16,232 nucleotides of DNA from Bacteroidota bacterium. Its GTDB lineage: Bacteria; Bacteroidota; Bacteroidia; 2-12-FULL-35-15. The stretch is from positions 1 to 16,232 of the forward strand of contig JAHEYA010000007.1 in assembly GCA_023251855.1 (NCBI GenBank). Reading direction: 5' to 3'. The position numbers were made by a program, and so were the translations under genes. A model generated the notes under the pieces. It was not told the DNA's origin and did no database searches. It saw only the letters and a list, made by a program, of their open reading frames with translations. Shown piece after piece: positions 15,795-16,232 of the stretch; position 1 is the stretch's first letter, and each line of letters starts with the position of its first letter.

Positions 15795-16232
15795 CTAACA
15801 ACAGCCACCTCCGGGCTTACATGAATTCTGGTTTGACATTTCTACTAAACTCTCTTTTTGTTTTTCATAAGTTGTTCCACATTTATCGGAAGCCAAACAG
15901 CTGGTGTGTTTAGTAAGAAGGATGAAATTTTTTCCATTGAACTCTAAACCATATTTGCCAATAGTTTCTGACTGATATTCAACTTCAATTTCAAGATCTT
16001 CTATTCCTAAAACCTTTTCCGAAAGAGCAATTATGTTGAGCAGTTTCTGCGGTTTTAAACGATGGTCGATATCGTTAGCGTTCCAAAGTTGAAAGTTCGC
16101 GACCTTTTCGTTACGAACAGTTCCACCACAATCTATAAAGCGTTTATTGATTATTCCAATTTCCGTAACATGAAAATGTTTCGGAACCATTAACCCGTTT
16201 GGGAGTTCAAAACTTACATCGTTAACACCAAT
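15795..16232 (-). CDS. DUF6428-like protein of an arsenic operon (5' end cut by window)
   Basis: The frame is open to the right edge. Fourteen codons precede the ATG at 16190 and read like a continuation of the domain (FELPNG leading into VPKHFHVTEIG), so the true start lies outside the window and that ATG is internal. At least 145 residues are encoded. Motifs include HFHVTEIG, RFIDCGG, FQLWNANDIDHRL, EVEYQSETIGKYGLEF and SCLASDKCG, which I associate with DUF6428 proteins found beside arsR/arsC genes in Bacteroidota. It ends with a Cys-rich tail, CKPGGGCC, suggesting thiol-based metal or metalloid binding (inference). It precedes arsC by 24 bases. No biochemical function is known to me. Confidence 0.72.
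   Translation of the reverse strand: MGVNDVSFELPNGLMVPKHFHVTEIGIINKRFIDCGGTVRNEKVANFQLWNANDIDHRLKPQKLLNIIALSEKVLGIEDLEIEVEYQSETIGKYGLEFNGKNFILLTKHTSCLASDKCGTTYEKQKESLVEMSNQNSCKPGGGCC

Noticed and set aside
16188..16190. ATG at 16190 as the true start of the DUF6428-like gene
   Set aside because: The upstream in-frame codons continue the conserved domain to the window edge, so the gene is cut by the edge and this Met is internal.

Overview
The window comes from a member of the Bacteroidota, probably an environmental or flavobacteria-like lineage. The genome is AT-rich, and the cargo proteins carry both types of type IX secretion system (T9SS) C-terminal sorting domain. PorP/SprF-type and OmpA/PD40 proteins are present, and promoters fit the TTTG / TAnnTTTG pattern of this phylum. 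All but one of the genes are on the minus strand, so transcription runs from high to low coordinates. No RNA genes, insertion sequences or CRISPR arrays were seen.

Minus-strand order from the right edge: an arsenic-type pair (a DUF6428-like protein cut by the window edge, then a thioredoxin-type arsenate reductase), followed by an Nfu-type iron-sulfur scaffold (14632-15255). Next comes a T9SS/gliding-like cluster at 9203-14480. It encodes a PKD/Ig-repeat adhesin with a type B sorting domain, a PorP/SprF-family outer-membrane protein starting 3 bases later, and a TPR-PD40-OmpA protein with PorE-like architecture. An alpha/beta hydrolase (8354-9142) follows. A small Cys-rich lipoprotein (8056-8283) is the only plus-strand gene and converges on it.

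The left half (1-7808) is the most unusual part. It looks like a three-gene operon behind a textbook Bacteroidota promoter at 7834-7865. The first gene encodes a 1245-residue secreted protein with a lytic-transglycosylase-like domain plus an amidase_2 domain. The second encodes an exported 339-residue protein of unknown, possibly beta-propeller, fold. The third encodes a secreted NlpC/P60-type peptidase, cut by the left edge. The two large proteins have unrelated catalytic N-termini but share an almost collinear C-terminal module of about 735 residues (three Ig-like repeats, FnIII-like, LamG-like, FnIII-like) plus a type A sorting domain. By family, the two enzymes would together attack the glycan strand, the MurNAc-L-Ala bond and the stem peptide. 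This suggests an exported peptidoglycan-degrading set built by swapping catalytic heads onto one common chassis. A role in attacking other bacteria, scavenging or envelope remodelling is inference only.
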